A DNA stretch of 64,000 bases. Source: Isachenkonia alkalipeptolytica (GTDB lineage: Bacteria; Bacillota; Clostridia; Peptostreptococcales; T1SED10-28). The translations under genes and the position numbers were made by a program. Of this stretch, positions 1-8,829 are shown piece after piece (within the stretch, counting starts at the first letter, position 1; each line of letters opens with the position of its first letter). The DNA lies in contig NZ_SUMG01000006.1 in the NCBI RefSeq assembly GCF_009910325.1, positions 62,001 through 126,000 on the forward strand, given 5' to 3'. The notes under the pieces are model-generated. The model was not told the origin of the DNA. It ran no database searches and was given only the letters and a program-made list of their open reading frames with translations.

Positions 1-1122
1 GCTATCGGAATGGTGCCTCGGCTGATTGCCGGTCCCATCTGTGGCGTGTTCGCGGATTGGTTTGATCGAAAAAAAATAATTATCTATCTGGATTTACTCT
101 CTGCGGTTATCATCGGAGGGTTATATGTCCTATCTAGAATCACAGAACTTAGCATTTTTCATATTTACCTTACGGTCATCAGCATGTCGCTGATTTCCGC
201 ACTTTTTTCTCCTGCCATCGGCACCGCAATTCCCTCGGTTGTAAAAAAAGAAGAACTGGTCGGGGCAAACGCTCTCAATCGATTAGCGCTGACCCTTTGT
301 TATATGCTTTATCCTGTGGTAGCGGGCCTGATCTTTGGTTTATATGGAATATCCGTATTACTTCTCATAAACGCCGTTTCTTTTGTTTTATCCGCCATAT
401 CAGAAATGTTTATTGAGCTTGAGAGCCCCAACAAGAAAAAAACAAAACTATCTTATAAGGATTTTACCAGGGATTTTTCCGAAGGGATTAAAGTCGTTCA
501 AAGACATAAGTTGATTCGTAACATCATGGGGCTTGCCCTTGCGGCCAATGCTTTGATTTCCCCTGCCATTTCCGTGGGTCTGATATATGTAGCCAATCAG
601 CTCCTGGAAGTTACGGACTGGCAATTGGGAATTTTGCAAACGGCTTTAGTATCGGGTTCTTTAGTTGGAAGTCTGTTTACGGGCGTTCTAAGCAAACGTT
701 ATCCTTTGGAAAAATTATTGGCTTATGCGGTCATGGCCATCGGTGCACTCATTGTAGTAATCGCCTTTATTGCATCCGACTTTTATATCCAACAATTTGC
801 CTTCAATACCGTACCTTTTATCACCATGGTTGCTGTAGCGATCATGATCACTTCCATCGCCATAGTTACTAATATAGGCGTATCCTCCCTGATGCAAAGG
901 GAAGTTCCATTGGAAATGCTGGGCCGTGTAAGCTCCTTAAAGGAAACCCTCTCCATGGCAGCGGTGCCCATGGGTCAGCTCTTCTTCGGAATGGTATTCG
1001 ACTACACCTTAGCCTCCATTCCCTTTATCCTAAGCGGTACCATGACATTACTGATCGGTTTCCTTTTCTTCAAATCAATTTCCGATTTTCAGGTCAATGA
1101 GATTTCAACCATGTCCAAATGA
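1..1122 (+). CDS. MFS transporter, 5' end outside window
   Basis: The reading frame is open to the first base, so the true start lies upstream; about 373 codons are visible. The piece begins at the loop after TM2 with the MFS motif A form GVFADWFDRKK and then shows about ten hydrophobic segments. The layout fits drug or siderophore exporters of the major facilitator superfamily (EntS-like). It is a proton- or sodium-driven carrier of the cytoplasmic membrane; the substrate cannot be read from sequence. It ends 13 bases before the convergent gene at 1136. Confidence 0.85.
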   Translation, partial: AIGMVPRLIAGPICGVFADWFDRKKIIIYLDLLSAVIIGGLYVLSRITELSIFHIYLTVISMSLISALFSPAIGTAIPSVVKKEELVGANALNRLALTLCYMLYPVVAGLIFGLYGISVLLLINAVSFVLSAISEMFIELESPNKKKTKLSYKDFTRDFSEGIKVVQRHKLIRNIMGLALAANALISPAISVGLIYVANQLLEVTDWQLGILQTALVSGSLVGSLFTGVLSKRYPLEKLLAYAVMAIGALIVVIAFIASDFYIQQFAFNTVPFITMVAVAIMITSIAIVTNIGVSSLMQREVPLEMLGRVSSLKETLSMAAVPMGQLFFGMVFDYTLASIPFILSGTMTLLIGFLFFKSISDFQVNEISTMSK

Positions 1123-1135
1123 ATACTCTCGCCAC

Positions 1136-2215
1136 TTAATTTCCATGAATTTTGAAGTGGGGTTTCCGGGGTATCGACTGCAAGCATGACAATTCTTGAT
1201 CAAACCATGTTTCAATGGCATCCCGTATCCCTAAAACAGAATCATCCAAGGATATGGGAAGTCCACGGCAACCGCCATCACAATGACCGATTTCTCTTTT
1301 TCTGCCGCAGCCATACCCCTTTGCAATCATTTCCTGCAAAATTGGGGGAAAGGTTTGGATGGTGTCAGTGTATTCGTAGGTCTTTGTCGATTTCACATTG
1401 ATATGATAGCCGTTGTTGAGGGAAGCGTTAATTCCCCATAAAACTTTCCGTTTATAACAATACTTTATATAGATATGAAACCCTTTTACTTCCACAACGC
1501 AGGTAAGTCCTTTATTCAGATAGCGCTGATGCAGTTGCAGAATGAAGTCCTGCACCTCTTCGGATAAAGGCTTTATCGTATCCTGTAGAATGGAAAGCAC
1601 ATCGGTTTCATCCTTTTTCAATACTCTGTAATCACAGCGCAAGAAAACATCCTGGTTGATGAGGGTTCTATGGTCTATTTCGGCGATTGCCATGACCTTC
1701 AGGCCTGTGAGCATAGTGGGGTTATCCGGATATGTAATCTTTATGGTTTTGATGTCTGACAAGTTTTGCTTTTTTTTATTTGTATCTATGCCCTCAATGC
1801 AAATACCACAATCCGCCAAAAACCTCAGGCACTCAAGGGTCTTGGTAGTAGAGAGCTTCCCATTGAATAGGGAATTTCCACAGGCCAGCAATTGCCCGTT
1901 TTCAACTGGTATACCATGATAACCTATGTTCTTTAGTAGGGTGCTTACATTGTGCAGGAATGGATAATACACCGAAAGCGTGGTGCGGTTTTCATATTCA
2001 TGGGCAACTTTTTTACTATTATCATAGACATTGCCCTTGGTGTATAAAACATCGTAAAGCCGAACCAAAAAAGCTCTGAAGACCAGAACGCCCTCACGTA
2101 TGCTCTCTTCATCTGAAACATTTGTATAGATAGGATTGATCCCATATGTTTCCTGGCTTTCAGGCACCATAATTTCCGTCAAATAGCTTGCCACATCCTG
2201 AAGCGTTTTTCTCAT
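1136..2215 (-). CDS. Conserved hypothetical protein with C-terminal cysteine cluster
   Basis: A 359-residue soluble protein with no signal peptide or membrane segment. I do not recognise the family. The C-terminal part carries a cysteine-rich stretch (YGCGRKREIGHCDGGCRG) that could bind metal or be redox active; the middle is alpha/beta-like. The ATG at 2215 is preferred over the in-frame GTG at 2224 because the ribosome site AAGAGGT (2223-2229) overlaps that GTG and sits at proper distance from the ATG. It is a single gene, convergent with the MFS gene. Confidence 0.6.
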   Translation of the reverse strand: MRKTLQDVASYLTEIMVPESQETYGINPIYTNVSDEESIREGVLVFRAFLVRLYDVLYTKGNVYDNSKKVAHEYENRTTLSVYYPFLHNVSTLLKNIGYHGIPVENGQLLACGNSLFNGKLSTTKTLECLRFLADCGICIEGIDTNKKKQNLSDIKTIKITYPDNPTMLTGLKVMAIAEIDHRTLINQDVFLRCDYRVLKKDETDVLSILQDTIKPLSEEVQDFILQLHQRYLNKGLTCVVEVKGFHIYIKYCYKRKVLWGINASLNNGYHINVKSTKTYEYTDTIQTFPPILQEMIAKGYGCGRKREIGHCDGGCRGLPISLDDSVLGIRDAIETWFDQELSCLQSIPRKPHFKIHGN

Positions 2216-2393
2216 GTGTTTCACCTCTTGTCATTTACTTTTCCTCTCAACCTAGATAATCAAGAATTGGTTTTATATTTCCCTTGTCTGTCCAATCATT
2301 ATTGGAGCCAACGGCTTGCATCAAAGCAGCTTCCCAAGGTTCATAGTTTGCAGCATCTTTCTTTGCAACAGACTTTTTTAACTTTTATGATGG

Positions 2394-2924
2394 TTATTTC
2401 ATCTCCTGTACACATTGAACCAAGGGCAAAACATATTCACGGGATGAGATATCATAAGAATCCCCAATGGCTTCTTCGCATCCGACCTCATCGGAGGTTT
2501 TATCTTTTTTTCTATTTAGCACCTTGGCCAGGGTTTTCATGATCAGGCGATCGCCCCTTCCCATCTTTTCATAATTCAGACCGCTTTGCATATAAAAATG
2601 GGGGATTTCTTGTAATTCCTCCTCAGAAAAACTGGCTTTCCAAATGCCGCGAATAGCACCCTCTACCGCTGAAGGTGTTCCCCCGGTAGCAAAAACCATA
2701 AGCTTGGGTCTATTAACCTTTTCAACCAAATCTTTGATCTTTTTTAGGCCATCTACTCTTCCCGCATGGATACGACTCCCATAAATAACCAGATCATATT
2801 CCGCAATCATCTCACGAAAAATATTTTCATACGTGGTAATATCACACTGCAGTTCCTCGACAATCCACTCTGCATACCTTTTGGTAAAACCGGTTTTCGA
2901 TTTATAAACAACGATCGCCTTCAT
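2394..2924 (-). CDS. Flavodoxin domain protein
   Basis: A 176-residue cytoplasmic flavodoxin-like protein. The FMN phosphate-binding loop is at the N-terminus (YKSKTGFTKRYA), followed by the YGSRIHAGR segment and a second FMN loop (FATGGTPS). This matches the flavodoxin group related to menaquinone-dependent protoporphyrinogen dehydrogenase (HemG-like); in anaerobes such proteins act as general electron carriers or FMN reductases. AAGGAGGT lies just before the ATG. A fragment of a similar gene start occurs at 59391-59465. Confidence 0.75.
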   Translation of the reverse strand: MKAIVVYKSKTGFTKRYAEWIVEELQCDITTYENIFREMIAEYDLVIYGSRIHAGRVDGLKKIKDLVEKVNRPKLMVFATGGTPSAVEGAIRGIWKASFSEEELQEIPHFYMQSGLNYEKMGRGDRLIMKTLAKVLNRKKDKTSDEVGCEEAIGDSYDISSREYVLPLVQCVQEMK

Positions 2925-3253
2925 AGTACCTCCTTAATTACTAACAAATTTTTATCCCGCCATGATCCCTTCTTTCATGAAATTAGCTTCTCTAAAAAGT
3001 CTACTATTTCTTATTATAGCGTGAAAAAAAGAATCCCATAAGGGACCCCAGGCGGATCGTTTCTACTGTTTTGGAAAGAGAAGACATCAGCCTTAAGACG
3101 GAGTGACTCGGACAAAGCCGCAAAGGACAGCGGGACGTATCTTTTGTCCTCCCGTTCCAAAGCTTATATTTTTCAGAATTAGGACCTCACGCGGAGACGC
3201 TTCTAAATTTAGGTAAGCAACCACTCAGAAAAGCATATGATAATCAGATACTC
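2925..3253. other. Intergenic region with one dispersed hairpin repeat
   Basis: A non-coding stretch of 329 bases between the flavodoxin and the RelE fossil. It contains one copy of the GGACAG-type hairpin repeat (3124-3150) with its conserved tail up to about 3213. I see no gene or clear promoter in the rest. Confidence 0.6.
3124..3213. repeat. Dispersed hairpin repeat, family A copy 1
   Basis: Arms AGGACA and TGTCCT enclose GCGGGACGTATCTTT (3124-3150). A tail with the words TTTTTCAGAATTAGGACC, CACGCGGAGACGC and AATTTAGG follows. The same hairpin and tail recur at 9864. Confidence 0.8.
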
Positions 3254-3335
3254 TTATAGTAAACTTTGATATTTTTGTCTTCCATATAAAACTCGCATGA
3301 TGTTCACTTGCAATGGGTGTAAATTTAATCTCGAA
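3254..3335 (-). pseudogene. Fossil of a RelE/ParE-family toxin
   Basis: Directly downstream of the antitoxin, where a RelE toxin gene is expected. One frame reads FEIKFTPIAS, typical of a RelE N-terminus. Another frame reads VNIMRVLYGRQKYQSLL followed by TAA (3254-3256), typical of a RelE C-terminus. The two pieces meet near CAAGTGAACATC, so the middle (roughly 60 codons by comparison with the family) has been deleted with a change of frame. No start codon remains. The similarity was judged by eye. Confidence 0.65.
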
Positions 3336-3339
3336 ATTT

Positions 3340-3603
3340 TTACTTTCCATACTTGCCTCTTAATCTCTTAAAGACCTCTACTGCATCTTCCATGGGCTCT
3401 CCATTTTCCAACTGCTCTTCTGCTTTTGCTAACTTCTCGTATAGTTCAGCTTTAGCCAGTTTCTTTTCATAGGTTTCCATACTCATTACAACCATATCAC
3501 CATAGCCATTTTTCGTAATAAAGATCGGCTCTTTATTCTCATGGCATAGTTTTGAAATCTCCGTTGTATTTCGCAAATCTTTAATCGGTCTAATTTCAGG
3601 CAT
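3340..3603 (-). CDS. Phd/YefM-family antitoxin (orphan)
   Basis: An 87-residue antitoxin of the Phd/YefM type: the N-terminal DNA-binding fold (MPEIRPIKDLRNTTEISKLC, then EPIFITKNGYGDMVVMS) and a charged C-terminal helix that would wrap a RelE-type toxin. The ATG at 3603 is preferred to the GTG at 3621 because AAAGGAGT lies just before it. Such antitoxins neutralise the toxin and repress their own operon. The cognate toxin gene is reduced to a fossil at 3254-3335, so this gene is an orphan that could still act in trans. Confidence 0.85.
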   Translation of the reverse strand: MPEIRPIKDLRNTTEISKLCHENKEPIFITKNGYGDMVVMSMETYEKKLAKAELYEKLAKAEEQLENGEPMEDAVEVFKRLRGKYGK

Positions 3604-3723
3604 TGTCAACACTCCTTTCACACATTCATATTATGTCTTAATTATATCATAATTATGTTCGACTTTCTACAGACCTCATGTAAGGTTTCCAAGCAATTAT
3701 ACCGTTTTTTGAGGTATATCAAG

Positions 3724-3789
3724 AGGACAGCGGGACGTATCTTTTGTCCTCCTGTTCGATAATTCCACCGATCTTTATTCCACCAAAAA
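3724..3789. repeat. Dispersed hairpin repeat, family A copy 2, with shared block
   Basis: The hairpin AGGACA...TGTCCT (3724-3750) is followed by a 33-base block (3757-3789, containing ATAATTCCACC and TTCCACCAAAAA). The block recurs with about five differences at 10017-10049. Together with the copy at 9864 it flanks the peptide transport operon in direct orientation. Confidence 0.7.
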
Positions 3790-3992
3790 TCCTTTGATAT
3801 TTTACATGCAAAAGCAATATAAATTAAATTTTATGTATAAAGTAATGAATAAATATAATTGAATGAATAAATAAAAAATTAAAACACCACTTAGAGAGAA
3901 TGAATAAACTCCTCTGAAGAATGTTATTATTCCCCTGATCATTGTTATAAGAGGACTTAGGCCTCATTCTGAGAATATGCGTGAATTTTAAT

Positions 3993-4021
3993 TTGACAGA
4001 ATTATCAGAATGGTGTAAACT
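3993..4021 (+). promoter_or_regulatory. Sigma-A promoter of the peptide operon
   Basis: TTGACA at 3993-3998 and TAAACT at 4016-4021 with a 17-base spacer, about 50 bases before the start of the binding-protein gene. The spacer holds AATTATCAGAATGGT (4000-4014), which matches about 11 of 15 positions of the CodY consensus; CodY control is only a suggestion. Confidence 0.6.
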
Positions 4022-4071
4022 GACTTATGCATTTTTATAAATGTTGTGAATAAAAAAAGGAGGATGACAAA

Positions 4072-5757
4072 ATGAAAAGAATCAATCGAAAGAAAGTTTG
4101 GTTGGCGGTCATGATCGCAGTGCTCATGTTGTTTACCGCATGTGGTGACGACGACACTAACGGTCAGGATGACACAGGGTCGGATATACCAGATGAAGAA
4201 ATGGGAGAACTGGTTCCTGACCTTACTTTTTTAAGTTCATTACCGGAAGCTAACATGGTAAACTATGAAATGTCTCAGGAGGTTGCAGAAGAGCTGCAGG
4301 CACTGGGAGTAAATGCAGAATCTCAACCAATGGACTTTGCAGTATTGCTGGATGTTTTATATGGAGATGACATGGATTATGATGCTTACACAATCGGATG
4401 GTCCGGAAGAATCGAACGATTAGACCCGGATATGTTTATCCATTCCATTAACCACTCGGATAATGCGGGACCCGGAGGAAACAACACGAATCGATACCGA
4501 AATCCTGAATTTGATGAGATCGCCGATGCACAACGTCGGGAAATGGATATCGAAGCACGAAGAGAATTAGTATTTGAGGCTCAGCGAATCCTTGCAGAGG
4601 ATGTTCCCAAAATAACAATGTACTCCAGAGCCAATATGCAGACTTATAACAAAGATTTGTTTGAAGATGTAATTAACATTCCCGGAGAAGGCTTATTTAA
4701 TGAATGGACGCCATTCTCAATCAAGCCTTTGACAGATGAAACCGTATTGACCGTGGCAAGTAATGTAAATATTGATGATATGAATCCCTTAAGTTCCATC
4801 AGCGTTTACGGATGGAGAAACCTACGGTTGATTTATGACAAATTGGTCCGATTATCACCGAGTATTGAACCGGAAGCTTGGGCGGCGGAAAGTTGGGATG
4901 TAGTTGATGACACCACAATTGACGTAGTACTTCGTCAAGGTATGACTTTCCACGACGGAGAGCCGGTTACGGTTGAAGATGTAAAATTCAGCTATGAGCT
5001 ATTTATCGATGAAAACGTTGAATACTTTGGTTCTTTCTTAACACCGATCGATACCATCGAGATCACCGATGATAATACCATTCGGTTTAACTTAGTAGAG
5101 CCCTATGCTCCATTTATTACAAATACCTTGGCTCAAATTCCTATATTACCGATGCATATCTGGGAGAATATTGAGAATCCTGTTCAATATACCAATGAAG
5201 ATGCAATCGGAAGCGGACCCTTTAAGCTTGAACGTTTCCAAACAGGAGAAGAGTTAGTATTATCAAGATTTGACGATTACTTTGAACCGGTACACATTGA
5301 CGGATATATTTTCCAAATTTTCGCATCTCCTGAGGGTGTATTGACTGCATTGGAACTCGGAAATGTTCACATGGTATCCTATGACTTGGTCCCTTCTCAT
5401 ACCGAGCAAATTGAGAATAACGACGGTGGACGATATGACCACCTTGAGTTAACAGAAGGAGACGATATCGGTTTCTTCTATATCGGTATGAATCTTGATC
5501 GTGCACCTTTCGACAACAAGCAGTTTAGAATTGCTATGGCACATTTGGTTGACTATGACCTTGCTTTAGATGTTCACTTAAACGGATACGGCGCAAGAGG
5601 CGGCGGTGGATTAACCATCGTTGAAGCCAACGAGTTCTGGCACAACCCTGATGTCCCGATATATGACACATATGATCCGGAACGCGCTCGAGAAATCCTC
5701 GCGGAAGCAGGATTTACCTGGGACAGCCAAGGTCGAATGAGAATGCCCGTAGAGTAA
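4072..5757 (+). CDS. Peptide ABC transporter binding lipoprotein, circularly permuted SBP_bac_5
   Basis: A 561-residue lipoprotein: signal peptide with Cys24 in LFTAC, then an acidic linker. Residues ~45-218 look like the C-terminal third of a family 5 solute-binding protein (AEELQALGV, DYDAYTIGW, YRNPEFDEI, EAQRILAEDVPKI). From ~219 the typical N-terminal part begins (VLTVASNVNIDDMNPL, FHDGEPVTVEDVKFSYELF, IGSGPFKLERF) and the protein stops at ILAEAGFTWDSQGRMRMP. In normal members the latter segment leads directly into the former, so the domain is complete but permuted. It is the only binding protein of this operon and would deliver peptides to the permeases that follow. The ribosome site AAAGGAGG precedes the ATG. 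Permutation is my reading of segment order. Confidence 0.85.
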   Translation: MKRINRKKVWLAVMIAVLMLFTACGDDDTNGQDDTGSDIPDEEMGELVPDLTFLSSLPEANMVNYEMSQEVAEELQALGVNAESQPMDFAVLLDVLYGDDMDYDAYTIGWSGRIERLDPDMFIHSINHSDNAGPGGNNTNRYRNPEFDEIADAQRREMDIEARRELVFEAQRILAEDVPKITMYSRANMQTYNKDLFEDVINIPGEGLFNEWTPFSIKPLTDETVLTVASNVNIDDMNPLSSISVYGWRNLRLIYDKLVRLSPSIEPEAWAAESWDVVDDTTIDVVLRQGMTFHDGEPVTVEDVKFSYELFIDENVEYFGSFLTPIDTIEITDDNTIRFNLVEPYAPFITNTLAQIPILPMHIWENIENPVQYTNEDAIGSGPFKLERFQTGEELVLSRFDDYFEPVHIDGYIFQIFASPEGVLTALELGNVHMVSYDLVPSHTEQIENNDGGRYDHLELTEGDDIGFFYIGMNLDRAPFDNKQFRIAMAHLVDYDLALDVHLNGYGARGGGGLTIVEANEFWHNPDVPIYDTYDPERAREILAEAGFTWDSQGRMRMPVE

Positions 5758-5805
5758 ACAGGATTCACGGAGCTAAATTGTACAAGTTAAATTTGATATA
5801 AAACT

Positions 5806-5841
5806 AAAATATGAAAGTCGATTATTCGACTTTCATATTTT
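5806..5841 (+). terminator. Perfect 16-bp hairpin between binding protein and permease
   Basis: Arms 5806-5821 and 5826-5841 are perfectly complementary (16 bp) around the loop TTAT, and the right arm ends in TTTT. It lies 48 bases after the binding-protein stop and 47 bases before the permease start. In such operons it usually acts as a partial terminator or RNA-stabilising stem giving more binding protein than permease. Confidence 0.75.
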
Positions 5842-5888
5842 ATATATTTGAACTCATAAGGGTAACTCTTAAGAAAGAAGGTGACGGT

Positions 5889-6860
5889 TTGCTAAATTAC
5901 TTTTTGAAACGACTATTTGTAATGCTCTTAATGATAGTCCTGGTTTCCACAATGATATTTTTCCTCTTTCGCACCATGCCCGGAGACCCAACGGCATATG
6001 TTGTAGATCCGTCAATCCCTCCTGAGGCAAGGCAACAGCTTCTTGAGAGATATGGACTGGACGGCAGTCTTTGGGATCAATACAAGGTTTTTATTACGGA
6101 TTTGGCAAGGCTCGATTTTGGAGATTCCTTCTTCTATAATCGTCCTGCGATTGAAATTATACAGGAAAAACTTGCCGCAACTTTAATATTGATGCTTTCA
6201 GCCATGGTTTTCGCCTATACTATGGGAGTTTTCGGCGGAGCATGGATGGCCTGGAGGCGAGGTTCAAGATTAGAATCCATAGGAATTACCGTCTCTTTGA
6301 TTTTTAGATCCGCACCGACCTTTTGGGTGGGTCTGATGATGATTTTGTTTTTTTCCGTTCAGTTAGCCTGGTTTCCCGCCCAGGGAATGCGAACCGCAGG
6401 TACGGGCGGAGGGACTTTTGCAGAGATGTTTTTAAATCTCGATTTTTTGAGACATCTCATTTTGCCGGCTTTAGTGGCGGGGCTTTATTTTATGGCAACG
6501 CCGATGTTGATTATGCGTAACAGTATGCTGGAAGTAATGTCGGAAGACTATATAGAAATGGCGCGGGCCAAGGGTACGAAGGAGCGTCATATTCTTTACC
6601 GCCATGCAGCCCGAAATGCCTTATTACCTGTAGTTACGGCTGGGGCTCTGTTTATAGGAGCATCCATCGGTGGTCAGGTATTGATAGAGGTAGTATTCAG
6701 TTGGCCGGGACTGGGACGTGAAATTGTTACTGCGGTAACTCGACATGATTATCCCCTTGCCCAGGGTAGTTTTATCATCATTTCAGCCATGGTAATGTTT
6801 ATGAACCTGATTGCTGACATGTTGTATGCCTTACTGGATCCCCGAATTTCCTATAATTAA
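5889..6860 (+). CDS. dppB: Peptide ABC transporter permease DppB/OppB
   Basis: A 323-residue inner-membrane subunit of a peptide importer. It starts as LLNYFLKRLFVMLLMIVLVS with a first membrane helix, then the FFLFRTMPGDP loop typical of DppB, about six helices, and the EAA loop (ARAKGTKERHILYRHAARNALLP) that contacts the ATPases. The TTG at 5889 is chosen because GAAGGTG lies five bases upstream and the family begins here; an earlier in-frame ATG at 5811 lies inside the hairpin and would add atypical residues. Second gene of the operon. Confidence 0.9.
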   Translation: MLNYFLKRLFVMLLMIVLVSTMIFFLFRTMPGDPTAYVVDPSIPPEARQQLLERYGLDGSLWDQYKVFITDLARLDFGDSFFYNRPAIEIIQEKLAATLILMLSAMVFAYTMGVFGGAWMAWRRGSRLESIGITVSLIFRSAPTFWVGLMMILFFSVQLAWFPAQGMRTAGTGGGTFAEMFLNLDFLRHLILPALVAGLYFMATPMLIMRNSMLEVMSEDYIEMARAKGTKERHILYRHAARNALLPVVTAGALFIGASIGGQVLIEVVFSWPGLGREIVTAVTRHDYPLAQGSFIIISAMVMFMNLIADMLYALLDPRISYN

Positions 6861-6883
6861 TTCAGAAAAGAAGAGGTGAAAAT

Positions 6884-7780
6884 ATGAATATTGCAGCATT
6901 GAACAAAAAGGGGAACAGCAAAAGTATCTCTCGATTATTTCTGAAAAACTTAAAATACGATAAATTAGCGCTATTAGGCGTGGTGTTACTGGTGTTTTTC
7001 ATTGGGGTAGCCATTTTTTCCGATGGGATTGCACCTCATGGTCCAAGGGATCGTCATTATGATGAAGAAGGTACCATCAGAAGATTAGAACCCCCTTCGA
7101 GGGAACACCCCTTTGGAACCACGGATGTAGGACGTGATATTTTTTCCCAGGTGGTTTTAGGGACGAGAACTGCGTTGACTGTTGGGTTATTGGCAGCTTT
7201 TCTGGTAACGGTGGTGGGTTCTATCGTAGGAATCGTGGCCGGATATTATGGAGGGTGGGTTGATACCGTCATGATGAGGGTGGTCGATTTCTTTTATGCC
7301 ATTCCTTTTATCCCCTTTGTAATCGTACTCTCGGCGGTTTTGAAACCGAGTATATGGAATGTTATTTTAGCGGTCTCCCTGTTATCCTGGAGAACCGTTG
7401 CAAGGCTTGTTCGTTCCCAGGTGTTATCGATTGTGGAAAGGCCCTATATAAAAGCGGGACGGGTTGCCGGTGCAGGGGATTTTAGATTAATGTTTAAATA
7501 TATCCTGCCAAATGTTATTCCCTTAATCCTTCTGGAGATGGCATTTATGGTAAACTGGGCCATTGCTGCGGAAGCAAGCATTGCTTTTTTAGGATTTGGT
7601 GACCCTTCGGTTCCCAGTTGGGGACAAATTCTGCATATTGTATTCAGTACCGGTAACTCCAGGGTTGCCTGGTGGTGGATTACCACTCCGGGTCTTGCCA
7701 TAGTATTATTGCTACTTTCCATCTTTTTTGTGGCAAGGGCATTGGAAGAAGTTGTAGACCCCAGATTGAGGAGGCGATAA
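6884..7780 (+). CDS. dppC: Peptide ABC transporter permease DppC/OppC
   Basis: A 298-residue second permease subunit. N-terminal OppC-type region (LLGVVLLVFFIGVAIFSDGI), the family segment HPFGTTDVGRDIFSQVVLGTR, then five helices with the EAA loop (VAGAGDFRLMFKYILPNVIP) near residues 190-215. It would pair with DppB to form the peptide channel. AGAGGTG lies before the ATG, and the gene follows dppB by 23 bases. Its last codons hold the ribosome site of the next gene. Confidence 0.92.
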   Translation: MNIAALNKKGNSKSISRLFLKNLKYDKLALLGVVLLVFFIGVAIFSDGIAPHGPRDRHYDEEGTIRRLEPPSREHPFGTTDVGRDIFSQVVLGTRTALTVGLLAAFLVTVVGSIVGIVAGYYGGWVDTVMMRVVDFFYAIPFIPFVIVLSAVLKPSIWNVILAVSLLSWRTVARLVRSQVLSIVERPYIKAGRVAGAGDFRLMFKYILPNVIPLILLEMAFMVNWAIAAEASIAFLGFGDPSVPSWGQILHIVFSTGNSRVAWWWITTPGLAIVLLLLSIFFVARALEEVVDPRLRRR

Positions 7781-7782
7781 GG

Positions 7783-8829
7783 ATGGCATTATTGGATGTG
7801 CAAAATGTAAGCATTGAATATACCACGGAGGAAGGCAATCTCAAAGCCGTAGATGACGTATCCTTCTCGTTGAAGATCGGAGAAAGTGTAGGTTTGGTGG
7901 GCGAAAGCGGCTGTGGAAAAACCACCTTAGCTAAATCCATTATGAGATTATTGGCGAAAAACGGAAGAATCAGTGAAGGAAAGATGCTTTTTAAAGGAGA
8001 AGATCTGGTTACAAAAAACGATGAAGAAATTCGCAAAATTCGTTTGAAGGAAATCGCTATGGTGGCACAAAGTGCAATGAATGCCTTGAATCCCGTTCAA
8101 ACCGTGGGGGATCAGTTAATTGACGGCATCCGGATTCATACGAAGATGAATCGAAAAGAAGCCATGGAACGTTCCGTCGAGGTCTTTAAAATGGTTGGGT
8201 TGGAGGCTAAAAGACTGAAGAGTTATCCCCATCAAATGAGCGGGGGAATGAAGCAGCGGGCTATCATTGCCATGGCCTTGACCTTAAACCCATCATTGAT
8301 TATTGCAGATGAACCCACAACCGCTTTGGATGTGGTGGTACAGGATCGGATTTTACAACAGGTCGTGGAGATTCAAAAGAAGATTGACAGTTCCATGATT
8401 TTAATTACCCATGACATATCCGTTGTTTCCGAAACCTGCGAGACCATAATAGTAATGTATGGAGGCAAAATAGTAGAGAAAGCTTCAACAAAGGCTTTTT
8501 TTACAAAGCCCTTTCATCCCTATTCCTTAGGTCTTAATAATGCTTTTCCGAGCATTCATGAAATCGGCGAGGAATTGATCTCCATACCGGGAGCCCCGCC
8601 GGATCTTAGACAGCTCCAGACCGGCTGTCGATTTAATAAACGATGTCCATTCAGAACAGAACTCTGTATAAAAGAATTACCACCCTTGGAAGAGGTAGGA
8701 CCGGATCATTTTTCCGCCTGTCACTATAATAAAGATGTTGAAAAATTCCGGGAAGCTTCGGGACATCGGGAAACCTGGGAAGCGGTTAGAGAACGAATAA
8801 TTAAGGAATTGGGGAGTGATGCGGAATGA
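7783..8829 (+). CDS. dppD: Peptide ABC transporter ATPase DppD
   Basis: A 348-residue ATPase with Walker A GESGCGKTT, signature MSGGMKQR, Walker B IIADEPTTALD, a His switch (ITHD), and the oligopeptide C-terminal cysteine segment GCRFNKRCPF, which in this family can hold an iron-sulfur cluster. The ATG at 7783 is chosen because TTGAGGAGG precedes it inside dppC; the longer frame would run into dppC. It powers import together with DppF and overlaps dppF by ATGA. Confidence 0.93.
   Translation: MALLDVQNVSIEYTTEEGNLKAVDDVSFSLKIGESVGLVGESGCGKTTLAKSIMRLLAKNGRISEGKMLFKGEDLVTKNDEEIRKIRLKEIAMVAQSAMNALNPVQTVGDQLIDGIRIHTKMNRKEAMERSVEVFKMVGLEAKRLKSYPHQMSGGMKQRAIIAMALTLNPSLIIADEPTTALDVVVQDRILQQVVEIQKKIDSSMILITHDISVVSETCETIIVMYGGKIVEKASTKAFFTKPFHPYSLGLNNAFPSIHEIGEELISIPGAPPDLRQLQTGCRFNKRCPFRTELCIKELPPLEEVGPDHFSACHYNKDVEKFREASGHRETWEAVRERIIKELGSDAE

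Larger units (their letters stand above)
3604..4071. other. Intergenic region upstream of the peptide operon
   Basis: A non-coding stretch of 468 bases. It contains the antitoxin promoter side, family A repeat copy 2 (3724-3750), a 33-base block repeated after the operon (3757-3789), a long AT-rich stretch (3790-3960) and the operon promoter (3993-4021). Confidence 0.6.

Noticed and set aside
5811-5888. Upstream extension of dppB from ATG 5811
   Set aside because: The ATG lies within the hairpin stem, there is no ribosome site, and the family begins at the TTG at 5889.
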